Shown here: positions 41,770 to 50,420 of the stretch, in pieces
How positions within the stretch are numbered: position 1 is the stretch's first letter
How the letters are laid out: every line of letters starts with the position of its first letter
NCBI RefSeq assembly: GCF_900176075.1
Contig: NZ_FWWV01000006.1
Location: 1-64,000 of the forward strand
Length of the DNA: 64,000 nucleotides
Direction: 5' to 3'
DNA from: Pasteurella testudinis DSM 23072
GTDB taxonomy: Bacteria > Pseudomonadota > Gammaproteobacteria > Enterobacterales > Pasteurellaceae
Translations under genes and position numbers: made by a program
The notes under the pieces: generated by a model
What the model was told of the DNA's origin: nothing
Databases searched by the model: none
Seen by the model: only the letters and a program-made list of their open reading frames with translations

Positions 41770-42110
41770 TGCGAAAGAAAACACCGTTCGGGGCTGAAAT
41801 GGCGGCTATCCGCGCACGATTGGGTGTTGCCCAAAAGCAGATGGCGGAGGATATGGGGTATTCAGGCGCGTTTCTTAGTGCAATCGAGACCGGAACCAAG
41901 TACGCCCCACCCGATTTTGGTTTTAATCTTCACCGCTGGCTAAAAGCGCACGGGCAGAATACCGCAGTGGTGCAAATGTTACCGCAAAAAACGAATGACG
42001 CACTTAGAGTCAACTGGCTTTTGAAAAATGCAACCATCACTCACAACGGTCAGCGGCTAACGACCGTTGAACAAGTGGATTCGATCATCCACAAAGGGGG
42101 AGAGCTATGA
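41769..42110 (+). CDS. XRE-family transcriptional regulator
   Basis: A 113-residue protein with an N-terminal XRE helix-turn-helix: FGAEMAAIRARLGVAQKQMA, EDMGYSGAFLSAIETGTKYA and PPDFGFNLHRWL. The C-terminal part is short and probably for dimerisation. It is flanked by one-base and four-base overlaps. It may regulate the switch between early and replication genes. Confidence 0.7.
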   Translation: MRKKTPFGAEMAAIRARLGVAQKQMAEDMGYSGAFLSAIETGTKYAPPDFGFNLHRWLKAHGQNTAVVQMLPQKTNDALRVNWLLKNATITHNGQRLTTVEQVDSIIHKGGEL

Positions 42111-42358
42111 CCATTACTACTGAATTAATCACCAAAATATATACACGGGAAAAAACCAACGCCCCGTGGACGTTATCTGAAACTGAGCGCGACACCAACC
42201 CAAATCCCCGAACCTATGACCTAGTAAGAGAGTCCACGGGCATTTTTAAAATGTTAGGCGGCACGGAATCGTGGCGGCATGAAAGCGGATATTACGTAAA
42301 CGTCAGTGTTAGTCCAGATGGGCTAACTAAAGTCATTAGAAAAATGAGATTAGGGTAA
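42107..42358 (+). CDS. Hypothetical protein, unknown
   Basis: An 83-residue protein overlapping the XRE gene by four bases. It is rich in Thr and charged residues with a beta-type C-terminus (GYYVNVSVSPDGLTKVIRKM). No family or motif is recognised. Confidence 0.5.
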   Translation: MTITTELITKIYTREKTNAPWTLSETERDTNPNPRTYDLVRESTGIFKMLGGTESWRHESGYYVNVSVSPDGLTKVIRKMRLG

Positions 42359-42367
42359 GGATACAGA

Positions 42368-42574
42368 ATGAGAAAAATTATCCAGATATGCACGATAGAA
42401 TCGACCCATACAATAAATAACAGTGTCATCGCGGCGTGTGATGACGGCACTTTATGGATTTACGATTTATTTAATGGGGCTTGGGAGCGCCTAGACGACA
42501 TCCCACAAGAAATAAACTCCACGGCTGCCAAACCTCGACCGACAACTAAACCGGTAAACCAAAAAAGGGTATAA
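42368..42574 (+). CDS. Hypothetical protein, unknown
   Basis: A 68-residue protein (MRKIIQICTIESTHTINNSV, then CDDGTLWIYDLFNGAWERLD). The pattern C.DGTLW....G.W resembles small phage proteins with a beta-propeller-like single blade repeat. It ends two bases before the DNA polymerase start. Confidence 0.5.
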   Translation: MRKIIQICTIESTHTINNSVIAACDDGTLWIYDLFNGAWERLDDIPQEINSTAAKPRPTTKPVNQKRV

Positions 42575-42576
42575 CA

Positions 42577-45273
42577 ATGCGGGACCTGACCAAATTCGAT
42601 CACGTCGTCTGTCTTGATATCGAGACCTACTACGACAATGACTACTCCTTGCGTAAGATGACCATGACTGAGTACATCAACAGCCCATTATTCAAGATGC
42701 ACTCAATCGCCATCAAACACCGTGGCGGTGAAACACAGTACTTCGACACTGACCACGTCGAGTTGGCAATGCAACACTTACGCAGTCTGAAAAACTGGGC
42801 GATGGTCGGTCAGAACACGGCATTCGACGCCGCCGCCCTTAACTGGCGCTTCGGAATCAAACCGGATTTTTACTATGACACGATGTCAATGAGCAAAGGT
42901 TTCTGGCCGACGGAATCCGGCGCGCTGAAAGAACTCGCACAACGCGTATTCCCTAACGACCCGACCAAACGCAAAGGCAATGACTTAATTAATTTTCTTG
43001 GTGTCGAGACGCTAACGCCGGAACAGCACGAAGCGATGAAACGGTATAACGTGCAAGATGTTGATTTGACAATGGATATCTTCGAAAAACTAATGGAATA
43101 CGGATTCCCGGAAGAGGAGCTGTATCAGATTCATATGGTCATGCGTATGTACGTCGAGCCAAGTTTCGTGATTGACCGCCCGTTGTTAGAGTCCGCTATT
43201 GAGGAAGACGTAACCGAAACCGATAACGCCATCAATGCGGCGCTAGACTTTATTAAAGGTGAGTTGAAAGCGTCCGGCGTCGAGTTCGACTTGCCATTGG
43301 ACAAGAAACTGTTTTCCAGCAACCAACGATTCGCCCGACTACTGAAAGAGGTCCTTAATATTGAGCCCCCTATCAAAACCAATGCTAAAGGCAGCCCTAC
43401 TTATGCGTTCGGCAAAAAAGACGTCCAGTTCATCGAAATGCGAAGCCAGTACCCAGACTGTGAACGCATCTTCAACGCGCGTGAACTCGCCAAGTCCACT
43501 ATCGCCGCGAGCCGCGCAGCGACAATGTTACGCTGCTCTGAGCCGTCGTCACACAACCCCGAAGGGCGGCTACCGGTTCCGTTAAGGTACTACGGCGCGG
43601 CGACGGGACGTATGGCGGGGATGGACGGGATAAATCTTCAGAACCTACAGCGCGGCAGTAAACACCGGTTGGCGTTAACTGCCCCTGACAATCATCTCGT
43701 GTTCGTCTCGGATAGCAGTAATATCGAATGTTTGTCGGGTGACGGGCGTGTATTAACCGACAATGGGCTAAAACCGTTGAGAGAAGTCCGGCTAACAGAC
43801 TTGTTGTGGGATGGACATGAATGGGTAAAACATGACGGAGTAATTAGTAAAGGGGTTAAAGATGTCATCGAATATAGTGGAATCACTGGAACACCTGAAC
43901 ACATCGTCTATCTTGCCGACGGAACCAAAAATACGTTACGCGATGCGAAGGCAAATAATTCGCCGCTCTTGGTTGGAGAAGTTAGCGGGCAAGCAGTTCG
44001 GGAAGTGAGTAGTACTAAACACACCAATCCCCCTACACGGGAAAAAAATAAAGCTGTGGGTGAAATGTCAGTGTGGGGTGGAATCATTAGTGTCGTTAAC
44101 AGACTTGCGGAACGGCAAATCGACTGGCTGCAAAAGCTGTGGCGGAACCGAATATCTGAACTGTCGTGGGCGACACTCATCAACCATCTTGGATTGGTAC
44201 AAGAATCAGGGGCTATCACTGGAGGGGTGTATAACCAAAGCGAAAAAACCAGCAGTGAAAGAATCACAAAGGAGTATCTATTACGACGGATCAAAGTATT
44301 CAGCAAAAACATTCATCGACACTTTCGAGCTGCCGGTAAAACCCTGTCGAATATACGAACTACGAAAAGCCAGAAAAACACCAGAACAAATACTGGAATA
44401 TTACAGGTTGAAGTATTCGACATCGTAAATGCGGGACCAAGAAACCGCTTTACGTATAACGGGTATGTGGTGAGTAATTGCCGGGTCAACGGCTGGTTCG
44501 CAGGGCAGACAGACCTACTCGATGGTTTCCGTCACGGGCTGGATGTCTATTCGGAATTTGCTACCGATGTGGTGTTCGGTTATCCGGTTGACAAGTCGAT
44601 GAAAACTGAGCGGCAAGTCGGTAAGGTCTGTATTCTCGGATTAGGTTACGGTATGGGCTGGCGTACCTTCCAGCGCGCGCTACGCTCAGGACCGATGGGT
44701 GCGCCACCAATGGCGTGCTCGGATGAGTTTGCGCAGAAATGTGTCTATGGCTATCGAGCTAAGTACCCGATGATTGCGCAAAACTGGAAGATTGCCGACA
44801 GTATAATTGCACAGATGATGTCACCGGATTGCGACATTCAGTGGGGCCCCTTACGCGTAATGCACAACTGTCTATTGTTACCGAACGGTTTGTGGTTGTC
44901 CTATCCCGGTTTACGACAAAACGTGATCGAACACGCTGACGGCGTAGACATCAGTTTTGAGTATTGGAACGGCAAGTTTTGGAAAAAGACTTATGGCGCG
45001 AACATCATCGAAAACATTTCCCAATGTCTTGCGGGACTTGTCATCAAAGAAGCGATGAATAAAGTTGACAGGTGGCTGGTGGAAAATGACCTCGGTCGTA
45101 TCGTCTTACAGGTGCACGATGAAATTATTGCCGTCGCCAGAGATGACCACCCGACAATAGGCCCTGACGATATTCAGGCGAAAATTCAACAGTTTATGTG
45201 TGAGCAACCGGATTGGTGTCCGGATTTACCGTTGGATGCTGAGGGTGGGTATGCAAAAGAATACTCAAAATAA
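42577..45273 (+). CDS. Family A DNA polymerase containing an intein
   Basis: An 898-residue precursor; without the 250-residue intein the enzyme is about 648 residues, the size of T7-type polymerases. The 3'-5' exonuclease motifs are visible: CLDIETYYD (D14, E16), MVGQNTAFDAAAL and YNVQDVDLT. Motif A (DSSNIE/CRVN, Asp379) is split by the intein. Motif B is RQVGKVCILGLGYGMG and motif C VLQVHDEI, with the catalytic Asp. It is the main replicative polymerase of the prophage, followed by the primase-helicase. Full activity requires intein removal. Confidence 0.93.
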   Translation: MRDLTKFDHVVCLDIETYYDNDYSLRKMTMTEYINSPLFKMHSIAIKHRGGETQYFDTDHVELAMQHLRSLKNWAMVGQNTAFDAAALNWRFGIKPDFYYDTMSMSKGFWPTESGALKELAQRVFPNDPTKRKGNDLINFLGVETLTPEQHEAMKRYNVQDVDLTMDIFEKLMEYGFPEEELYQIHMVMRMYVEPSFVIDRPLLESAIEEDVTETDNAINAALDFIKGELKASGVEFDLPLDKKLFSSNQRFARLLKEVLNIEPPIKTNAKGSPTYAFGKKDVQFIEMRSQYPDCERIFNARELAKSTIAASRAATMLRCSEPSSHNPEGRLPVPLRYYGAATGRMAGMDGINLQNLQRGSKHRLALTAPDNHLVFVSDSSNIECLSGDGRVLTDNGLKPLREVRLTDLLWDGHEWVKHDGVISKGVKDVIEYSGITGTPEHIVYLADGTKNTLRDAKANNSPLLVGEVSGQAVREVSSTKHTNPPTREKNKAVGEMSVWGGIISVVNRLAERQIDWLQKLWRNRISELSWATLINHLGLVQESGAITGGVYNQSEKTSSERITKEYLLRRIKVFSKNIHRHFRAAGKTLSNIRTTKSQKNTRTNTGILQVEVFDIVNAGPRNRFTYNGYVVSNCRVNGWFAGQTDLLDGFRHGLDVYSEFATDVVFGYPVDKSMKTERQVGKVCILGLGYGMGWRTFQRALRSGPMGAPPMACSDEFAQKCVYGYRAKYPMIAQNWKIADSIIAQMMSPDCDIQWGPLRVMHNCLLLPNGLWLSYPGLRQNVIEHADGVDISFEYWNGKFWKKTYGANIIENISQCLAGLVIKEAMNKVDRWLVENDLGRIVLQVHDEIIAVARDDHPTIGPDDIQAKIQQFMCEQPDWCPDLPLDAEGGYAKEYSK
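43729..44478 (+). other. Intein in polymerase motif A
   Basis: 250 residues from Cys385 to Asn634. Block A: CLSGDGRVLTDNGLKPLREV. Block B: GITGTPEHIVYLADG, with the Thr/His pair. Block F/G: VFDIVNAGPRNRFTYNGYVV, then SN before extein Cys635. These are class 1 splicing residues. Splicing joins SDSSNIE to CRVNGWFAGQ, a normal motif A. The in-frame linker of about 130 residues between blocks B and F has no recognised endonuclease; a different frame does. Confidence 0.9.
44060..44428 (+). CDS. Out-of-frame homing-endonuclease-like ORF inside the polymerase intein
   Basis: A 122-codon frame, +1 relative to the polymerase, nested in the intein linker. It reads KCQCGVESLVSLTDLRNGKS then TGCKSCGG, a zinc-ribbon typical of phage HNH/AP2-type homing nucleases. 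At its end are YDGSKYSAKTFIDTFELPV and RKTPEQILEYYR, like the helix-turn-helix tails of the same proteins. The GTG at 44060 lacks a clear ribosome binding site. Protein-like sequence begins earlier (HGKKIKLWV), so entry by a frameshift near the A7 run at 44042-44048, or two compensating indels, is also possible. No intact HNH motif is seen. Confidence 0.5.
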   Translation: MKCQCGVESLVSLTDLRNGKSTGCKSCGGTEYLNCRGRHSSTILDWYKNQGLSLEGCITKAKKPAVKESQRSIYYDGSKYSAKTFIDTFELPVKPCRIYELRKARKTPEQILEYYRLKYSTS

Positions 45274-45281
45274 CCTGTCAT

Positions 45282-45306
45282 AAATGATACAAAAAAGGTA
45301 TCATTT
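45282..45306. promoter_or_regulatory. 25-bp palindrome after the polymerase gene
   Basis: AAATGATAC, 7-nt spacer, GTATCATTT. It differs at one position from 29630-29654. On the + strand CTGTCA lies 18 bases before TATCAT, a possible promoter for the primase-helicase genes overlapped by the palindrome. Confidence 0.55.
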
Positions 45307-45335
45307 ATATCCACTAACACTATTTTAAGATTTAT

Positions 45336-45542
45336 ATGGACGACATCGACAAAGCAGAACAGATGCAATCTGTCATCTTAGAACAAAGTATTGCGATCGC
45401 ACGACAAAAACAGAACAACGCGCCATCACCGACAGGGTGCTGCCACTACTGTCAAGAGCCGTTACCGGCCGACCAGTTGTTCTGTGATATAGGGTGTCGC
45501 GACGATTACGTTTGGGAACAAAACCTAAAAAAACGCATGTAG
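45336..45542 (+). CDS. Small zinc-finger protein
   Basis: A 68-residue protein. The C-terminal half has a four-Cys set CCHYCQEPLPADQLFCDIGC, as in DksA/TraR-like or C4 zinc fingers, followed by RDDYVWEQNLKKR. The N-terminal half is helical with acidic start (MDDIDKAEQMQSVILEQSIA), like small TraR-type proteins. Such phage proteins can bind host RNA polymerase. It precedes the primase-helicase by 10 bases. Confidence 0.7.
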   Translation: MDDIDKAEQMQSVILEQSIAIARQKQNNAPSPTGCCHYCQEPLPADQLFCDIGCRDDYVWEQNLKKRM

Positions 45543-45552
45543 GGGTGTAAAA

Positions 45553-48063
45553 ATGGATGTTGTTTTTCTGGAAGCTGGAAAACCGTTACGAAAATCGTTT
45601 GACGGTTCGGAAATAACGGCGTATCCGGTGGTTAAAAATTTCACCTCACATCTTGAGCAACCGACCACACTGCCCGAGTACGCCGACACGCTCCGTAAAC
45701 ACGCCGGCCTCGGGCATTGTCTCTATAAAGGGTTGTTGAAAAAGCCGCTCGTTAACGAATCTAGACGTGGGCAGACACAAACCGAGAGTGACACTCGTTT
45801 TTTGGTGCTTGACGTGGACGGGCTGCCGTTAGACATCCCGGGGTTACGTGGGGCGTTTAACGCCGCCAAGTTAGAGGTGGTTGCCGAACAGGTGGTTGAA
45901 CAAATCCCACAACTGAAAAACGTCAGCTACGTTGCGTGTGCGTCAAGCAGTTGCGGCATGGCTGATACTGCACGGCTACATTTACACTTTATGTTAGATA
46001 GTGCGGTTGCCCCGAATACACTCAAAACGTGGTTGCAAAAAATCAATGTTGAGTGTTTCGGCGACAAACTGAAACTGAACCCGCACGGGGCAACGTTGAA
46101 ATATGTTATTGACCCGTGTCTGGCAGAAAACAGCCGGATTATTTATGTTGCACCACCGGAGTTTGTCAATGAAGTAAACCCGTTCGCCGATGACGCAGAC
46201 CGGGTTATCTACGTCGAAAAAACCATGTCCGTTGCGCCAGTCAGTATCGAGATTACCAACATCGACCGTGAACAGGTACACCAAGCCATCGAAAGACGAC
46301 TTGAGGAGCTGCATGAAGCGCGAGGATTGAAACGCTCAAAAACCAGCACGACAAAAATGCGTTTCGACGGTGTGACGCGTGACGTAGTCAACAACCCAAA
46401 CAAGATGCACATGAAATATGCGTATCACAACGAACAGTTTTGTTACTACAACGTTGGGCCGACCGGCGACAGTAACGCCTACTATGTATATTTGACAAAC
46501 CCCGAAATTGTTTGGAACTTCAAAGGTGAGCCGCCGTTTTTGTTCGAAAAAGCAGACAAAGAAACCTTTGATTGGCATGTGGAAAAGTTCAAGGATGTAA
46601 AAACCGAGGACGGGCAAACACAAAAGACGCCGATGATTTTCCTCGAAGACGCATCATCTTACTACCTCGTGCTGTACTCAAAAGTTGAAGACGCCATTAT
46701 CATCGACGGCACAACGGGGGAAAAAGCGAAAGCGGAAGAATGGTTTAACAATTACGGTCGTGCAGTACCGGACTTGATCGCCAACGGTAGACGGCGGTTT
46801 AACCCGACCTCGACCATCACCTTTGAGTATGACCCGGAGAGTAATTACACCTACATCAACACGTTCCGACCGACGCGGTACATGAAACAGGCGTTGCCGG
46901 ACGTTATGCCGGGGGTTGGGTATCGCAATGCGTGGTTATTGCAGATTGTCTGCCCGACAATCTACAAAATTATCTCGCACATGCTCAACTACGATGACGC
47001 GACTATATGCCATTTTCTTAATTGGTTTGCGTTTATATTCCAAAAAAGAATAAAGGCGGAGACATGTTGGGTATTGCAAGGGACGCAAGGCACGGGTAAA
47101 GGGGCATTTTATCGTAACGTGGTGCGCCCACTGTGGGGTGAGCAATACGCGTTCGAGAAACAGTTGCAGAATTTCGAGGACGATAAAAACGGCTGGGAAG
47201 AAAAAGCCATGCTGGTGCTAATCGACGAAGTCAATATGAAATCGTTACGTAACAGCGGAAAAACCGAAGCGTTACTCAAAAACTTAATCACCGACGATGA
47301 GCGTACTATCCGCGCCATGCGTAAAGACCAAGTTCAGAGTAAGTCATACACCAACATTATCATGTCAACCAACGATTTCGACGCGTTGAATATCCCAGAT
47401 AACGATCGTCGCTATAACATCGCTCCACGCCAAGAACAGATGTTGCGGACAGCATACCCCGAGTTCGTTGAACAGCGCGAATACGTTGATGGACTGTTAG
47501 CGAGTGAAATCGAAGACATGGCGGCGTTTTTACAGCACTTCAATGTCAATGTCACCCAAGCCTACACCGCATTGGATAACCAAGCTAAACAAGATGCGCG
47601 TGAAGCGGGTAAATCGAGTGGTGAAGCATTCTTTAGTGCGGTACGAAAAGCCGATTTGGATTATTTCGCGGCAGTGTTCGAAGCACAAGAAACCGACCAA
47701 ACCATGTTAGTCATCGCGGCAAAGTGCCGCTCGATTGTCAGCACGTGGTTGGTCGATTGCAAAATGCGGCGGCGGAGCAGTGTGGAGATAGAGCAGCTCA
47801 GGCTGCTATATCAACTCATAGAAGGTACGCGCGAATTGACCTCGAACAAGTTCGGCCGACTGTGTAAAAAGATGGGGATAGGTTACACCCGTGTAGGGAC
47901 AAAACGCGGAGTACATGTTACTTGGCGAATGGACGCCGACGTGTTGGAGGCGGCATTAGCAAACATAACAGACCATGATAGACGAAAATTTGAAACCGCA
48001 CAGGCAGTAAACGATATGAATAAGGTAGGTAACACATGCAATTCAAACCAGATGGTGCAGTAG
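45553..48063 (+). CDS. Primase-helicase (SF3-like, virulence-associated/D5 type)
   Basis: An 836-residue protein. The N-terminal 280 residues have a primase-like domain with RFLVLDVDGLPLD and SYVACASSSCGMADTARLHL, metal-binding acidic and His residues. The C-terminal half is a DUF5906-type helicase: Walker A LQGTQGTGKGAFYRNV (about residue 508), Walker B AMLVLIDEVNM, and an NIIMSTNDFDAL sensor segment. It would unwind DNA and make primers for the family A polymerase just upstream. The C-terminal 150 residues are a winged-helix-like extension. It overlaps the Cas4-like gene by 28 bases. Confidence 0.85.
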   Translation: MDVVFLEAGKPLRKSFDGSEITAYPVVKNFTSHLEQPTTLPEYADTLRKHAGLGHCLYKGLLKKPLVNESRRGQTQTESDTRFLVLDVDGLPLDIPGLRGAFNAAKLEVVAEQVVEQIPQLKNVSYVACASSSCGMADTARLHLHFMLDSAVAPNTLKTWLQKINVECFGDKLKLNPHGATLKYVIDPCLAENSRIIYVAPPEFVNEVNPFADDADRVIYVEKTMSVAPVSIEITNIDREQVHQAIERRLEELHEARGLKRSKTSTTKMRFDGVTRDVVNNPNKMHMKYAYHNEQFCYYNVGPTGDSNAYYVYLTNPEIVWNFKGEPPFLFEKADKETFDWHVEKFKDVKTEDGQTQKTPMIFLEDASSYYLVLYSKVEDAIIIDGTTGEKAKAEEWFNNYGRAVPDLIANGRRRFNPTSTITFEYDPESNYTYINTFRPTRYMKQALPDVMPGVGYRNAWLLQIVCPTIYKIISHMLNYDDATICHFLNWFAFIFQKRIKAETCWVLQGTQGTGKGAFYRNVVRPLWGEQYAFEKQLQNFEDDKNGWEEKAMLVLIDEVNMKSLRNSGKTEALLKNLITDDERTIRAMRKDQVQSKSYTNIIMSTNDFDALNIPDNDRRYNIAPRQEQMLRTAYPEFVEQREYVDGLLASEIEDMAAFLQHFNVNVTQAYTALDNQAKQDAREAGKSSGEAFFSAVRKADLDYFAAVFEAQETDQTMLVIAAKCRSIVSTWLVDCKMRRRSSVEIEQLRLLYQLIEGTRELTSNKFGRLCKKMGIGYTRVGTKRGVHVTWRMDADVLEAALANITDHDRRKFETAQAVNDMNKVGNTCNSNQMVQ

Positions 48064-48857
48064 GTAAGACATTAACGGGCAGACCGCCCGTTATTAATGA
48101 ACCCCAACAATTCGTACCGAAGCCGCACGAAGATAAAAACAAAATTGACACTGAGTTCGAGTCGGGGTTAATCGCAGCGTGGTCGTTCTCCTCACTCAGT
48201 GTGTTTGAGCAATGCCCAAAGCGCAGCGAATTTAAAAGTGTGCAGAAAATCAAAGAGCCGTCATCACCGGCGCTGGAACGCGGTTCACAAATCCATGACC
48301 TTGCCGAGCGTTATGTGCGCGGCCAAGAGGGTGATGACCTACCGGCCCCACTACAACTTTTTAAACGCGGCTTTGAAGAGTTGAAACAAGCCTTTGCCGA
48401 TGGGAAAGTACACTGTGAAGACGAGTGGGCGTTCCGTAAAGACTGGTCACTGACCGAATGGAACGCTGACGATTGTTGGCATCGGGCGAAGCTGGATGCG
48501 TTACTTATCGAAGATGACGGTTCAGCACTCATTATCGATTATAAAACCGGCAAGAAATTCGGCAATGAACTGAAACATGGCGAACAGGGATTGACATACG
48601 CCATTGACACGTTCCTACGTTACCCAGATTTGGATTTTATCAAAGTGGAGTTCTGGTACTTGGACAAAGGCGAAAAACTGGTACGTGAGTACACCCGACA
48701 GCAAGCGTTATTATTCCACCCACAATTACACCAACGCGCGAAAAAAATGACAACCACGATTGATTTTCCTGCGCAACCGTCAATGTTCGCTTGTAAGTGG
48801 TGTTACTACGGAAAAGAGGGGCTATGTAAAGACGTATTTGACGCAAGTCAACTTTAA
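48036..48857 (+). CDS. Cas4/RecB-like PD-(D/E)XK nuclease with Cys cluster
   Basis: A 273-residue nuclease of the RecB/Cas4 group. Motifs: FSSLSVFEQCPKRSEF at the start (the first Fe-S Cys), GSQIHDLAERYV (catalytic His), AKLDALLIEDDGSALIIDYK then TGKKFG (D, D-x-K). At the end CKWCYYGKEGLCKD supplies three more Cys, so an iron-sulfur cluster is likely. A role in processing DNA ends for replication or recombination fits its place between helicase genes. It starts inside the end of the primase-helicase gene. Confidence 0.85.
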   Translation: MQFKPDGAVGKTLTGRPPVINEPQQFVPKPHEDKNKIDTEFESGLIAAWSFSSLSVFEQCPKRSEFKSVQKIKEPSSPALERGSQIHDLAERYVRGQEGDDLPAPLQLFKRGFEELKQAFADGKVHCEDEWAFRKDWSLTEWNADDCWHRAKLDALLIEDDGSALIIDYKTGKKFGNELKHGEQGLTYAIDTFLRYPDLDFIKVEFWYLDKGEKLVREYTRQQALLFHPQLHQRAKKMTTTIDFPAQPSMFACKWCYYGKEGLCKDVFDASQL

Positions 48858-48864
48858 ATAAATA

Positions 48865-48892
48865 GCCCGTTACGCGACCAAACGTAACGGGC
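48865..48892 (+). repeat. Intergenic hairpin, 10-bp stem
   Basis: GCCCGTTACG, 8-nt loop, CGTAACGGGC, without a U tract. It lies between the nuclease gene and the 491-residue gene. Confidence 0.7.
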
Positions 48893-48944
48893 GGAGAGAC
48901 CAACCAAACAACCGACCAAAGTTATCTGATAGGAGACAACGAAC

Positions 48945-50420
48945 ATGGCTTTTACAGAAAAGACATTCTCGCGCCTACGTGAGAGTGTAAGACAATCTAT
49001 GCTTGAAGACAAGCAAAATAACTTAAACACCGGCGGGGTTATCGAAATCGGTCAAGCGAATAATTACGGCATACTCTATGAAATCTCAAAAGCTATGTGC
49101 CATTTTTCGATGTCGAGCGAAGCCGACAACCGGGTGACTAGATGTTTAACCAACGGTATCGTTAAAGACGGTGAAATTTTTGTTGATGTTATAGACCCGA
49201 CGGACGTAATCAAACCGCGAAAAAACATGAAAGTGGGTAAAGCATTGCGTTATTTGTGCACCGAACACGAGCTTAGTAGTGACCGTTTAAAAAGTATCGT
49301 AAACAGCATAAAACAAAATACAACACAACGCTGGATAATGTTCACCGACCGCGATATCCACACGCATTATCGGGTGTTAGCGGTAAAACAAAACACCACC
49401 TCGTGTATGTCCAAAAAACCGGAATTTTATGGGCGAATCCGTCCGGGTACGGAGGAGGGAGATCCGACTTGGGTGCGATACATCTACCCGACAGAAGCCT
49501 ATAACCACTCCCCAAACTTGCGGCTGGCGCTGCTCACTGACAAAGACCCAAACTCAAAAGAATTTGACGACGGATACCCGTTTATTGCTCGCGCAATCGT
49601 CAATATCGACACCTACCCTCCGGTTTTTGCCCGGGCGTATGGGGTAGAAAACGCCGATAATTATTTCAACCGGGAGCTAAACCAAAGCTGCGGTATTGAT
49701 GGTAGTTTATTGTGCATCGTCAGAGATGAGGATGGTGAAATAGTCGCACCGTACGTCGATCCGGATAATCGGCTCGACGTTGAAGGTGAGTATCTCAGGG
49801 TAAGCGACACTGGAGAGTATGAAGTCGAGCATAGTAGCGGAGAGCTTGACAGAATTTGTAAATGCTACTGTAACCACTGCAATGAATACCGCGATAGCTG
49901 TGACGAAAATGATTATATCTATGTAGAAGACCTTGGTGAAGTATACGGATGTTGCCAACACGAATACACAACGCCTTATCGCCGGGAATCGTATTACCTT
50001 ATAGACGATCTATATTGGAGCGACCACCACGACATGTTCTTACACCCTGATGATGCGTTAGACGTTATCACGTCAGTAAGTATGCGCGGCGACCCCAAAG
50101 AAGACTATATACATGAGTGCGAGTTGGGCTACACAGTTGTCGAACTCCAAACTGAATACGGAGGAATACAGTATGCGTTAAAAGACCTATGCGTTGAGAC
50201 AATAGACGATAAGTGGTTCTTAGCAGCGGAGCAAGTCGAGTTGTATACCGAGTACAACGATTATTACTACGACGTTGAAGATTGTAGTTACTCGGATTAC
50301 CAATGCACGCTAATCCCAGACAATATCGCAATCCGTACGCCCGATGGCGAAGACTGGATAGATAAAAACAACCTAGACCAATGGAAAAAGGACAATGACT
50401 ATGTCGAAATTACCGAGTAG
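48945..50420 (+). CDS. Hypothetical protein with Cys-rich centre (491 aa)
   Basis: A 491-residue acidic protein with many Tyr and Asp residues. The N-terminal 270 residues include a LRYLCTEHELSSDRLKSIVN segment. The centre has a Cys cluster (CKCYCNHCNEYRDSCDE) that may bind zinc, and the C-terminal third consists of short repeats around YY.DD/E (YYLIDDLYWSD, then YNDYYYDVEDCSYSD). No family is recognised. AGGAGAC precedes the ATG. It overlaps the peptidase gene by 20 bases and may work with it. Confidence 0.6.
   Translation: MAFTEKTFSRLRESVRQSMLEDKQNNLNTGGVIEIGQANNYGILYEISKAMCHFSMSSEADNRVTRCLTNGIVKDGEIFVDVIDPTDVIKPRKNMKVGKALRYLCTEHELSSDRLKSIVNSIKQNTTQRWIMFTDRDIHTHYRVLAVKQNTTSCMSKKPEFYGRIRPGTEEGDPTWVRYIYPTEAYNHSPNLRLALLTDKDPNSKEFDDGYPFIARAIVNIDTYPPVFARAYGVENADNYFNRELNQSCGIDGSLLCIVRDEDGEIVAPYVDPDNRLDVEGEYLRVSDTGEYEVEHSSGELDRICKCYCNHCNEYRDSCDENDYIYVEDLGEVYGCCQHEYTTPYRRESYYLIDDLYWSDHHDMFLHPDDALDVITSVSMRGDPKEDYIHECELGYTVVELQTEYGGIQYALKDLCVETIDDKWFLAAEQVELYTEYNDYYYDVEDCSYSDYQCTLIPDNIAIRTPDGEDWIDKNNLDQWKKDNDYVEITE

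Noticed and set aside
46209-46623. Antisense frames within the primase-helicase gene
   Set aside because: They are shadows of a well-supported gene with clear helicase motifs.
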